A stretch of 5,380 nt of DNA, taken from the NCBI GenBank assembly GCA_021848375.1, contig JAJZUR010000089.1, positions 668 to 6,047 on the forward strand, written 5' to 3'. This document shows positions 1-5,380 of this stretch, piece by piece. The notes below the pieces were generated by a model that was given only the letters and a program-made list of their open reading frames with translations, had not been told where the DNA came from and did no database searches. The position numbers were made by a program, and so were the translations under genes. Origin of the DNA: Pseudomonadota bacterium. Its GTDB lineage: Bacteria > Pseudomonadota > Gammaproteobacteria > UBA6186 > Azoamicaceae. Numbering within the stretch: the stretch's first letter is position 1; each line of letters opens with the position of its first letter.

Positions 1-25
1 AAAAATGTAAAATAATACTATACAA

Positions 26-149
26 CTCACATTCCGCACCAAAATCTTATCTTTTTGAATTTATTGAAGATATTTTTTGGAAACTTAACTCGGAAAAAAT
101 TATTTTGTTTGAAAAAACAAAAGGTTACAATTTTGGTGCGGAATGTGAG
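26..149. repeat. 124-bp segment bounded by a perfect 20-bp inverted repeat (MITE-like)
   Basis: The left arm at 26-45 begins CTCACATTCCGC, and the right arm at 130-149 is its exact reverse complement, ending GCGGAATGTGAG. All 20 positions match, and 84 bp of AT-rich sequence lies between the arms. Pairing stops at once beyond both ends. The arms are more GC-rich than their surroundings, as expected of terminal inverted repeats on a small non-autonomous transposable element. No transposase fits inside. An alternative is a long-range RNA stem in a transcript leader. No flush target-site duplication is seen; an imperfect direct repeat of the type TAAAATATAC occurs at 8-18 and 151-160. The repeat is seen directly; its mobile nature is inferred. 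Confidence 0.6.
103..122. other. Small AT-rich hairpin with GAAA loop inside the inverted-repeat element
   Basis: TTTTGTTT at 103-110 pairs perfectly with AAACAAAA at 115-122 around the loop GAAA (111-114). The stem is 8 bp with only one G-C pair, so it would be weak. On the minus strand it is followed by a T-rich run, but the low-GC stem makes it a poor terminator candidate. It may be fortuitous in such AT-rich sequence. Confidence 0.25.
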
Positions 150-200
150 ATAAAATATACATCCAAGATAATTTTAGTCAAAAAACTTACTTTTGTGCTT

Positions 201-206
201 TTTAAT
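201..206 (+). promoter_or_regulatory. Weak candidate -10 box (TTTAAT) upstream of mlaF
   Basis: TTTAAT matches the sigma-70 -10 consensus at five of six positions and lies about 65 nt before the mlaF start. No good -35 box sits 16-18 nt upstream; the nearest resemblance, TAGTCA at 175-180, is about 20 nt away. In AT-rich DNA such hexamers are common by chance, so this is only a suggestion of where the operon promoter could be. No other convincing promoter was found between 150 and 270. Confidence 0.15.
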
Positions 207-230
207 AGACAAATAGTCGGGGGCTCAAGT

Positions 231-266
231 ATGCTACGCCTTTCCGGAACCCTGTTAATGTCATAG
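231..266 (+). other. Possible short leader ORF of 11 codons just before mlaF
   Basis: ATG at 231 opens a frame encoding MLRLSGTLLMS, with TAG at 264-266, 4 nt before the mlaF ATG. A G-run (219-223) sits 7 nt upstream and might act as a poor ribosome-binding site. It is the tail of the longer open frame that starts at the window edge, so it may be either the end of that frame or an independent leader. mlaF has only a weak Shine-Dalgarno sequence, so translation through this short ORF could feed ribosomes to mlaF. This is inference from position only. Confidence 0.2.
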
Positions 267-270
267 AGTT

Positions 271-1083
271 ATGAAACCAAATTCCGATAACTTAGTGGAA
301 ATACGCGACTTGCATTACAGTCGAAACGCACATGTCGTTTTTGACGGGGTTAATATCACGGTGCAACGCGGCAAAGTGACCGCTGTCATGGGTCCGAGCG
401 GCTGCGGAAAGACGACTTTATTGCGCCTCATTGGTGGGCAATTGACCCCTGATTCTGGCTCTGTGATCGTTAATGGAGAACATATTCCACGGCTTTCAAG
501 GGAGCGGCTCTATGAAGTGCGGCGCCAAATGGGTATGCTCTTTCAAAGCGGTGCCTTGTTTTCCGATATCTCCGTATTTGAAAATGTGGCATTCCCCTTA
601 CGTGAACACACGAATTTACCAGAAGCAATGATTCGCGATCTCGTCTTGATGAAACTCCAAGCGGTAGGGCTTCGTGGAGCACGGGAATTGATGCCGTCCG
701 AACTTTCTGGGGGAATGGCAAGACGTGTGGCGCTGGCGCGTGCGTTGGCGTTAGATCCTTCTTTAATCATGTTTGATGAGCCGTTTACCGGACAAGATCC
801 GATATCCATGGGCGTATTGGTACAATTGATCCGCTTACTAAATGATGCTTTAAAAATGACAACCATTATTGTTTCTCATGATGTGCAGGAAACCGTCAGT
901 ATTGCCGATTATATTTATGTTATTGCAGATGGACATGTGGTGGGGGAAGGTACGCCCGAGACCCTGATGCAAGAAGGAACTGGATGGGTGCAACAATTTA
1001 TGCAAGGGTTGCCAGATGGGCCAGTCCCATTTCATTATCCCGCGCAAGATTATAGTAATGACTTGTGGGGAGCCAGCCGGTGA
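271..1083 (+). CDS. mlaF: MlaF, ATP-binding subunit of the Mla phospholipid ABC transporter
   Basis: Cytoplasmic ATPase of the MlaFEDB complex, which powers phospholipid movement between the inner membrane and MlaC. The 270-aa protein is the usual length (E. coli about 269). ABC motifs appear in order: Walker A GPSGCGKT (41-48), Q-loop Gln92 in FQSGALF, signature LSGGM (145-149), Walker B LIMFDE (165-170) with catalytic Glu170, D-loop GQD (174-176) and switch His203. The tail DGPVPFHYPAQDY (about 249-261) matches the C-terminal extension that, in E. coli MlaF, reaches across to the partner subunit near MlaB; this separates it from generic ABC ATPases. ATG 271 is the only sensible start: the frame has a stop at 256-258. 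Its Shine-Dalgarno is weak (AGAG, 265-268, too close). It overlaps mlaE by 4 nt. The family call is firm. Confidence 0.97.
   Translation: MKPNSDNLVEIRDLHYSRNAHVVFDGVNITVQRGKVTAVMGPSGCGKTTLLRLIGGQLTPDSGSVIVNGEHIPRLSRERLYEVRRQMGMLFQSGALFSDISVFENVAFPLREHTNLPEAMIRDLVLMKLQAVGLRGARELMPSELSGGMARRVALARALALDPSLIMFDEPFTGQDPISMGVLVQLIRLLNDALKMTTIIVSHDVQETVSIADYIYVIADGHVVGEGTPETLMQEGTGWVQQFMQGLPDGPVPFHYPAQDYSNDLWGASR
1067..1072 (+). promoter_or_regulatory. Shine-Dalgarno deciding the mlaE start
   Basis: GGGGAG lies within the end of mlaF, 7 nt before GTG 1080 and 16 nt before ATG 1089. The spacing favours the GTG start, which also overlaps the mlaF TGA. Confidence 0.55.
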
Positions 1084-1868
1084 TTACAATGAAACGCCTT
1101 CAATTATTAGGTCGTACCGGCTTCTCTTTCATGGGAGATGTTGGTCGAGCAACCATCATTCTCTACCATTCTTTAATTGGAAAACCAGATTGGGTAAATG
1201 GATTTACGCGCTTGGTACAACAAATATACTTTGTCGGCGTACTGTCGTTTGTCATTATTGCACTTTCTGCGCTCTTTATCGGGATGGTATTAGGGTTACA
1301 AGGTTACACTATTTTAAATAAATTTGGCGCTGAACATGCTTTAGGCCAATTGATTGCTTTAAGTTTAGTGCGAGAATTGGGGCCAGTGGTTGGCGCATTA
1401 CTGTTTGCCGGTCGTGCGGGCTCTGCATTAACAGCAGAGATTGGTTTGATGAAAACTACTGAACAACTTTCCTCCATGGAAATGATGGGCGTTGATCCGT
1501 TGCGGCGGATTATTGCTCCTCGATTTTGGGCGGGCCAAATTTCAATGCCCGTATTGGCACTTATCTTTAATTGTGTTGCCATTTTAGGCGGGTACATGGT
1601 TGGTGTAGAATGGTTAGGGGTAGACAACGGCGCCTTTTGGGCCAATATGCAATCTGCAGTTGATTTTCATGCCGATGTGGTGAATGGGATTATTAAAAGC
1701 GTTGTATTTGGTACTGTCATCACCTGGATAGCCGTTTTCCAGGGAATTGATTGTCAACCGACCGCAGAGGGGATAGGCCGTTCAACAACAAAGACAGTTG
1801 TTTATGCTTCGCTCGCCGTGCTCGGGCTAGACTTTTTCTTAACCGCCGTTATGTTTGGAGATACTTAA
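1080..1868 (+). CDS. mlaE: MlaE, permease subunit of the Mla phospholipid transporter
   Basis: Inner-membrane permease that dimerises and carries lipid between MlaF and the MlaD ring. The protein (262 aa from this start; E. coli about 260) has several hydrophobic spans. It also has the family core RELGPVVGALLFAGRAGSALTAEIG (split here as RELGPVV from residue 98 and GRAGSALTAEIG from 111), then EQLSSMEMM (Glu134) and DPLRR, and ends in LGLDFFLTAVMFG. I chose GTG at 1080 because GGGGAG (1067-1072) lies 7 nt upstream and GTG overlaps the mlaF stop as GTGA, a standard coupling arrangement. ATG 1089 (259 aa) is a possible alternative but lies 16 nt from that site. GTG 1065 would place the site inside the gene. 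The mlaD start overlaps the stop by one base. Confidence 0.95.
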   Translation: MITMKRLQLLGRTGFSFMGDVGRATIILYHSLIGKPDWVNGFTRLVQQIYFVGVLSFVIIALSALFIGMVLGLQGYTILNKFGAEHALGQLIALSLVRELGPVVGALLFAGRAGSALTAEIGLMKTTEQLSSMEMMGVDPLRRIIAPRFWAGQISMPVLALIFNCVAILGGYMVGVEWLGVDNGAFWANMQSAVDFHADVVNGIIKSVVFGTVITWIAVFQGIDCQPTAEGIGRSTTKTVVYASLAVLGLDFFLTAVMFGDT

Positions 1869-2380
1869 TGATGAAGATGAGAACGGTTGAAATCACCGTA
1901 GGCGCTTTAATGATTGCAGGCATTTTATCGTTATTAATGCTTGCGCTACAGGTAAGCGGGTTAAGTAATTTTTTTAGAGAAGAGCCCGGATATAAAGTTA
2001 AAGCGGAGTTTTCTAATATCGGATCCTTAAAGGTTCGGGCAAAAGTTTCAATCGGTGGTGTTGTGGTTGGCCGTGTGACCGAAATTGGTCTTGAATCCGA
2101 TACGTTTAATGCAGTGGTTTGGATGGCAATTGATCCAAAACGCGTCAATAATTTACCTATTGATACCCATGCCAGTATCTTAACCGCTGGGTTATTGGGC
2201 GATAACTACATTAGTCTAACGCCGGGCTTTAGTGAAACTCAATTTTTAAAAGAGGGAGACATTATTCCCTTAGGCAGTACCGATTCTGCAGTCATCCTGG
2301 AACAATTGATTTCTAAATTTTTAGCAGGGCAAGCAAGCACTAATAATAAATCGGATCAACCGGGAGGAGAACACCCATGA
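1868..2380 (+). CDS. mlaD: MlaD, membrane-anchored MCE-domain subunit of the Mla system
   Basis: Periplasmic MCE protein that, in E. coli, forms a hexameric ring on MlaE and passes phospholipid to or from MlaC. The 170-aa product (E. coli about 183) has one N-terminal transmembrane anchor (about residues 7-29), then a single MCE domain (about 42-120) with FSNIGSLKVRAKVSIGGVVVGRV and the pore-loop motif LLGDNY (109-114, equivalent to E. coli LLGEQY). A helical C-terminal part, SAVILEQLISKFL, follows, and then a short polar tail. ATG 1868 overlaps the mlaE stop in TAATG, and GGAG (1857-1860) is 7 nt upstream. ATGs at 1871 and 1877 are less well placed. The open frame continues upstream to 1751, but that part lies wholly within mlaE and would add an unrelated N-terminus before the anchor. 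Confidence 0.96.
   Translation: MMKMRTVEITVGALMIAGILSLLMLALQVSGLSNFFREEPGYKVKAEFSNIGSLKVRAKVSIGGVVVGRVTEIGLESDTFNAVVWMAIDPKRVNNLPIDTHASILTAGLLGDNYISLTPGFSETQFLKEGDIIPLGSTDSAVILEQLISKFLAGQASTNNKSDQPGGEHP
2362..2369 (+). promoter_or_regulatory. Strong Shine-Dalgarno for mlaC
   Basis: GGGAGGAG within the 3' end of mlaD lies 7 nt before the mlaC ATG. It is the best ribosome-binding site in the window, which fits a soluble carrier being needed in more copies than the membrane complex; that reading is inference. Confidence 0.65.
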
Positions 2381-3024
2381 TAAAACAGAAAAATTGGCGT
2401 CTTTGGTTAGCGGTTATGAGCGCTATCATTTCCGTTTGTTGTATAAAGCCAGCTTTTGCAGATGAAGATCCGATAGCAATGTTAAAGGGTGTTACTGATC
2501 GAGTAATGGCAGAATTGAGAACGAACCGAGAAAGAATTCATCAACATTCAGATGAGATTTATGCGTTAGTCGATCATCTCATTATACCGTATGTGGATTT
2601 TTCAGAAATGGCGCGTTGGGTGGTTGGACGCAATGCCTGGCTAGCGGCGGATCCAGCGACGCAAGAAGAATTTGTCCGCGAATTTAAAACGATGGTTGTG
2701 CGTAGCTATGCCCGATCTTTGTTAGAATATACGGATCAACAAATCGAATTTCTGCCCTTACGAATCGGCGTTGGCAATCAGCAACGAATCCAAGTTGCAA
2801 GCTTGATTAAAGAACGTGGAAAGGCGCCGATTCATATGTATTATCACTTGATTCGTGAAGGGAATTCATGGCGAGTCTATGACATTATCATTGAGGGTGT
2901 TAGCCTAATGCAGGGGTATAGGGCACAATTTGCAGATGATATTCGCCAAAAGGGGATTAAAGCAGCTATTGAAAGAATGCAAGCGCATAATACCGGCCGT
3001 ACGAAGGGTATCAATGGACAATAA
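2377..3024 (+). CDS. mlaC: MlaC, periplasmic phospholipid-binding carrier
   Basis: Soluble shuttle that carries phospholipid across the periplasm between the MlaA-porin complex in the outer membrane and MlaFEDB. The 215-aa precursor (E. coli about 211) has a Sec signal peptide: basic start MIKQKNWR, hydrophobic core, and AFA|DE giving probable cleavage after residue 28. Cys21 and Cys22 fall in the hydrophobic part, but the preceding residues (I-S-V) make a poor lipobox, so I read it as signal peptidase I cleaved. The mature part shows family patterns: HLIIPYVDFSEMARWVVG, a helical segment through FKTMVVRSYARSLLEY, and WRVYDIIIEGVSLMQGYRAQF. ATG 2377 overlaps the mlaD stop as ATGA and follows a strong Shine-Dalgarno. 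The outer-membrane partner gene mlaA is not in the window, as is common. Confidence 0.96.
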   Translation: MIKQKNWRLWLAVMSAIISVCCIKPAFADEDPIAMLKGVTDRVMAELRTNRERIHQHSDEIYALVDHLIIPYVDFSEMARWVVGRNAWLAADPATQEEFVREFKTMVVRSYARSLLEYTDQQIEFLPLRIGVGNQQRIQVASLIKERGKAPIHMYYHLIREGNSWRVYDIIIEGVSLMQGYRAQFADDIRQKGIKAAIERMQAHNTGRTKGINGQ

Positions 3025-3319
3025 TGGTATTGTTTTAAAGAGCAACGTTATTGTTTTAAATGGGGTTGTTCATTTTGAGAATGTCGAATCGCTTTGGCGG
3101 CAAGGTCTTGCACTGATGAATTCACTGCAAGACATTCAAGTTGATTTAAAAGGTTTATCGCAAAGTGATAGTAGTGGTCTTGCTTTATTAACGGCGTGGG
3201 TTCGCGCTGCACGTGCACAAGACAAAAAGATTGTTTTTACGCATGTGCCGAGTTTTATGCAAGATATTGTTAGGGTTTGTGGATTAGATGGGATTCTGCC
3301 AGTATTATGGGAAAATTAA
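3014..3319 (+). CDS. mlaB: MlaB, STAS-domain subunit of the Mla transporter
   Basis: Small cytoplasmic STAS protein; in E. coli MlaB binds MlaF and is required for its assembly and activity. The product is 101 aa (E. coli about 97). It is a single STAS domain: beta-strands GIVLKSNVIVLNGVV, helix ENVESLWRQGLALM, then IQVDLKGLSQSDSSGLALLTAWVRAARAQ. Ser53 in SDSSGLALL aligns with E. coli Thr52 (VDTGGLALL), the residue at the MlaF contact and the position phosphorylated in anti-sigma antagonists. ATG 3014 is preceded by GAAGGG (3003-3008) at 5 nt spacing and overlaps mlaC by 11 nt. The open frame reaches back to 2930, but that part lies inside mlaC and would precede the domain with unrelated residues. 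Similarity to E. coli is low outside the core, so the call rests on the STAS pattern plus position. Confidence 0.92.
   Translation: MDNNGIVLKSNVIVLNGVVHFENVESLWRQGLALMNSLQDIQVDLKGLSQSDSSGLALLTAWVRAARAQDKKIVFTHVPSFMQDIVRVCGLDGILPVLWEN
3028..3060 (+). repeat. 12-bp direct repeat, 21-nt period, inside mlaB
   Basis: TATTGTTTTAAA occurs at 3028-3039 and again at 3049-3060. The period is exactly seven codons, and the two copies encode IVLK and IVLN in the first beta-hairpin of the STAS domain. It may reflect convergent strand-forming codons rather than a duplication. Confidence 0.5.
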
Positions 3320-4569
3320 TTATTTCAGGCGGCGCCCCCTTAAAAGGCGAAGTTCGGATTTCAGGGGCAAAAAATTCCGTATTGCCAATATTAGCGGCTG
3401 CTATATTAGCAACAGAGCCAGTTCTTATTGGAAATGTTCCGCATCTCAATGACGTGACAACAATGATGGAATTATTAGGCCAGTTTGGCGCCAGATTAAC
3501 CGTAGATGAGCGCTTAGTGATCGAAGTGGATTCATCGCGCATTGATAAATATAATGCGCCTTACGAATTAGTACGAACGATGCGCGCCTCTATTTTAGTC
3601 TTAGGCCCCTTATTAGGGCGCTTTGGGGAAGCTACTGTTTCATTGCCTGGCGGGTGCGCTATAGGGCCTAGACCTGTTGATTTGCATGTTCGCGGCATGC
3701 AGGCCATGGGGGCAGAAATATCCATTGAGAATGGATACATTAAGGCGCACGCGCCAAACGGTTTGCAAGGGGCTACCATTGTATTCGATACGGTTACCGT
3801 AACTGGTACAGAAAATTTGATGATGGCAGCAGTGCTTGCTAAAGGGGTTACTGTTCTTAAAAATGCAGCGCGTGAACCCGAAGTACAAGATCTCGCCGAT
3901 TTTCTGAACTTATTGGGCGCAAAAATCTCTGGCTCTGGAACAGATACTATCACCATCGAAGGGGTTGCAGCATTGGGTGGTGGAGAGCACCGCGTCGTAC
4001 CGGATCGAATTGAAACGGGTACTTATTTGGTGGCTGCTGCCATTACACGCGGATCTGTCAAAACGAAAAACACGCGACCGGATTTATTGGAAGCTGTGTT
4101 ACAAAAATTAGAAGAGGCAGGCGCCGATATTGTGTGTGGGACAGATTGGATTTCGCTTGATATGCATGGCAGTCAGCCGCTTTCGGTTGACATTAAAACT
4201 GCACCTTTTCCGGGTTTTCCAACCGATATGCAAGCGCAATTTACGGCGTTAAATGCAGTCGCAACGGGAACAGGAATTATCACTGAGACCGTTTTTGAGA
4301 ATCGATTTATGCATGTTCAAGAATTGCGCCGCATGGGTGCTGATATTGGTGTTTCTGGCAATACGGCGGTTTGTCGCGGAATGCCAGCGCTAACGGCGGC
4401 GCCTGTCATGGCGACGGATTTACGAGCATCTGCAAGTTTAGTATTAGCAGCGTTGATTGCAAAAGGTGAAACCATTGTGGATCGTATTTACCACATTGAT
4501 CGCGGCTATGAATGCATCGAAGAAAAATTAATGCAGTTGGGTGCGCGTATTTCTCGAATTTCAACCTAG
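3307..4569 (+). CDS. murA: MurA, UDP-N-acetylglucosamine 1-carboxyvinyltransferase
   Basis: Cytoplasmic enzyme (EC 2.5.1.7) that transfers enolpyruvate from PEP to UDP-GlcNAc, the first committed step of peptidoglycan synthesis. The 420-aa length matches the family (E. coli 419). Active-site residues are in place with a constant +2 offset from E. coli: Lys22-Asn23 in SGAKNS (before the offset arises), Arg93 in TMRAS, Cys117 in the PGGCAIGPRPVDLH loop, Asp307 in FPTDMQAQF and Arg399 in HIDRGYE. The loop residue is Cys, so the form intrinsically resistant to fosfomycin through Cys-to-Asp is not present. ATG 3307 gives the standard N-terminus MGKLIISGG; the upstream TTG at 3277 is inside mlaB. 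It overlaps mlaB by 13 nt and has no good Shine-Dalgarno (GGGA, 13 nt away), so coupling to mlaB translation is likely. Confidence 0.98.
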   Translation: MGKLIISGGAPLKGEVRISGAKNSVLPILAAAILATEPVLIGNVPHLNDVTTMMELLGQFGARLTVDERLVIEVDSSRIDKYNAPYELVRTMRASILVLGPLLGRFGEATVSLPGGCAIGPRPVDLHVRGMQAMGAEISIENGYIKAHAPNGLQGATIVFDTVTVTGTENLMMAAVLAKGVTVLKNAAREPEVQDLADFLNLLGAKISGSGTDTITIEGVAALGGGEHRVVPDRIETGTYLVAAAITRGSVKTKNTRPDLLEAVLQKLEEAGADIVCGTDWISLDMHGSQPLSVDIKTAPFPGFPTDMQAQFTALNAVATGTGIITETVFENRFMHVQELRRMGADIGVSGNTAVCRGMPALTAAPVMATDLRASASLVLAALIAKGETIVDRIYHIDRGYECIEEKLMQLGARISRIST

Positions 4570-4582
4570 AGGTTACATCGCA

Positions 4583-5341
4583 ATGAATGAGAACGAACCT
4601 GGATCGGAATCAGAAATCTCCACGGAGCCCACGCGTCATCGTGGAATTTATTTACTGCCAAATTTGTTTACGACAGGCGCATTGTTTGCCGGTTTCTATG
4701 CGATTGTAGCGGGTATGAAGGGACAATTTGAACATGCAGCAATTGCAGTGTTTATTGCGATGATCATGGATACCTTAGATGGCCGAGTTGCGCGATTAAC
4801 GGGTACGCAAAGTGCATTTGGCGCACAATACGATAGTTTGTCGGATATGGTTTGTTTTGGGTTAACCCCTGCATTAGTGAGCTTTAATTGGGGATTGTCT
4901 GGTTTTGGCAAATTGGGCTGGTTAGCGGCTTTCATTTATGCGGCTGCAACCGCATTAAGATTGGCGCGGTTTAATACTCAGCTTGGGTCGATCGATAAAA
5001 AATATTTTATTGGATTGCCCTGTCCTGCTGCCGCAGCCGTGGTTGCTGGATTTGTTTGGTTGGGAACCGATCTCAATATATCTGGTAAAAAAATTAGTAT
5101 GATCATTGCGTTAATTTTAGTCGGGCTGGGTATTTTAATGGTGAGTAACTTGCGCTATTACAGTTTTAAAGAAATTGATTTCAAAGGTCATGTTCCATTT
5201 TTTTCAATTCTAGTGGTCGTTTTATTATTTAGTGTGATTGCCTGGGATCCCCCCTCCGTTTTATTTGTCATGTTTTTCCTTTACGCCTTATCAGGTCCTC
5301 TCTATTGGTTAAAGAATCGAAAACGCAAAGGAAAATCTTAA
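4583..5341 (+). CDS. pssA: PssA type II, CDP-diacylglycerol-serine O-phosphatidyltransferase
   Basis: Integral inner-membrane enzyme (EC 2.7.8.8) that makes phosphatidylserine from CDP-diacylglycerol and L-serine, feeding phosphatidylethanolamine synthesis. The 252-aa protein starts with an acidic, polar 20 residues, then YLLPNLFTTGALFAGF, typical of PssA. The CDP-alcohol phosphotransferase signature DxxDGxxAR...GxxxDxxxD spans residues 63-88 (Asp63, Asp66, Gly67, Arg71, Gly80, Asp84, Asp88). RLARFN and FIGLPCPAAA follow, then several membrane spans and a basic tail KNRKRKGK. It is the membrane-bound type II enzyme, not the phospholipase-D-like type I of E. coli. Phosphatidylcholine synthase is the main alternative, but the N-terminal pattern favours PssA. 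ATG 4583 follows AGAGG (4568-4572) overlapping the murA stop, 10 nt away. The gap after murA is 13 nt. The upstream GTG 4541 lies inside murA. Confidence 0.93.
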   Translation: MNENEPGSESEISTEPTRHRGIYLLPNLFTTGALFAGFYAIVAGMKGQFEHAAIAVFIAMIMDTLDGRVARLTGTQSAFGAQYDSLSDMVCFGLTPALVSFNWGLSGFGKLGWLAAFIYAAATALRLARFNTQLGSIDKKYFIGLPCPAAAAVVAGFVWLGTDLNISGKKISMIIALILVGLGILMVSNLRYYSFKEIDFKGHVPFFSILVVVLLFSVIAWDPPSVLFVMFFLYALSGPLYWLKNRKRKGKS

Positions 5342-5346
5342 AATCG

Positions 5347-5380
5347 ATGGATACTTCCCTCCTCACAAGTGATATCAGAA
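5347..5380 (+). CDS. Possible start of a further gene, cut by the right edge
   Basis: ATG at 5347, 5 nt after the pssA stop, opens a frame reading MDTSLLTSDIR that is still open at the edge. AAAGGA (5327-5332) lies 14 nt upstream, a little far for a Shine-Dalgarno. The tight spacing continues the pattern of the cluster, but eleven codons are too few to identify a product or to prove a gene. Confidence 0.3.
   Translation, partial: MDTSLLTSDIR

Larger units (their letters stand above)
3..266 (+). other. Stop-free reading frame entering from the left edge, possible 3' end of an unidentified gene
   Basis: Reading from position 3, there are 87 sense codons without a stop until TAG at 264-266, although most of the stretch is only about 25% GC, where stops should be frequent. 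No start codon is needed inside the window if the gene begins further left. The conceptual peptide is rich in K, I, F and L and ends in GGSSMLRLSGTLLMS; I do not recognise it as any family. The frame runs through both arms of a perfect inverted repeat and changes composition sharply near 211, which argues against a single conserved protein. The stop lies 4 nt before the mlaF ATG, a spacing typical of a coupled upstream gene. It could equally be a chance open frame across a small repeat element. Left as an unresolved candidate. Confidence 0.25.

Noticed and set aside
91..122. Minus-strand Rho-independent terminator at the 103-122 hairpin
   Set aside because: A T-rich run follows on the minus strand, but the stem has only one G-C pair and no minus-strand gene is seen leading into it.
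206..264. Minus-strand 20-codon ORF (MTLTGFRKGVAYLSP...) in the GC-richer block
   Set aside because: It is short, stops at once in the AT-rich zone and has no recognised relative or ribosome-binding site; too little to call a gene.
470..866. Minus-strand open frames opposite mlaF
   Set aside because: They lie wholly opposite a clear mlaF with all ABC motifs, have no recognisable domain and no independent context.
1751..1867. Extended N-terminus of MlaD upstream of 1868
   Set aside because: It is inside mlaE, would place an unrelated segment before the membrane anchor, and ATG 1868 has a well-placed GGAG.
2437..2463. Lipobox in MlaC around Cys21/Cys22
   Set aside because: The residue before Cys21 is Val and the motif does not fit; AFA followed by DE is a good signal peptidase I site.
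2930..3013. Extended N-terminus of MlaB
   Set aside because: It is inside mlaC; ATG 3014 has a good Shine-Dalgarno and gives the usual STAS protein length.
3561..3956. Minus-strand open frames opposite murA
   Set aside because: They are shadows of a full-length MurA with intact active-site residues; their peptides are low in family-like character.
4541..4582. GTG start of pssA inside murA
   Set aside because: It adds residues that are just murA read in another frame; ATG 4583 has AGAGG upstream and gives a normal PssA N-terminus.

Overview
The window carries a compact, single-strand gene block from what looks like a gammaproteobacterium. The evidence is an intact mlaFEDCB order running straight into murA, MlaF/MlaE/MurA sequences close to those I remember from E. 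coli, and moderate GC. A Legionellales/Coxiellaceae-type genome is my guess from overall feel; nothing in the window proves it.

Layout. Positions 1-270 are an upstream region with no securely identified gene. It is very AT-rich up to about 210 (about 25% GC by hand count), then moderately GC (about 47% at 211-270). It holds a perfect 20-bp inverted repeat (26-45 and 130-149) and a frame without stops from the left edge to 266. From 271 to 5341 there are seven complete genes, all on the + strand: mlaF (271-1083), mlaE (1080-1868), mlaD (1868-2380), mlaC (2377-3024), mlaB (3014-3319), murA (3307-4569) and pssA (4583-5341). Start codons were re-chosen for several of these from Shine-Dalgarno position, overlap and family length. 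An eighth frame may start at 5347 and run off the right edge. No RNA gene, CRISPR array or convincing terminator is visible.

How the genes work together. MlaF (ATPase), MlaE (permease), MlaD (MCE ring) and MlaB (STAS subunit) form the inner-membrane MlaFEDB complex. MlaC is its periplasmic phospholipid carrier, and together they keep phospholipid out of the outer leaflet of the outer membrane. MurA makes the first committed peptidoglycan precursor. PssA makes phosphatidylserine, the precursor of phosphatidylethanolamine. The genes overlap by 1-13 nt or are separated by 13 nt, so one transcript with translational coupling is likely. The block would join phospholipid transport, phospholipid synthesis and cell-wall synthesis.

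The coding part is well-known envelope housekeeping and I see no new system in it. The points worth a second look are the upstream inverted-repeat element and open frame, the weak mlaF ribosome-binding site next to a short ORF, the absence of the BolA-like ibaG gene between mlaB and murA, and the presence of a type II pssA at the end of the cluster.
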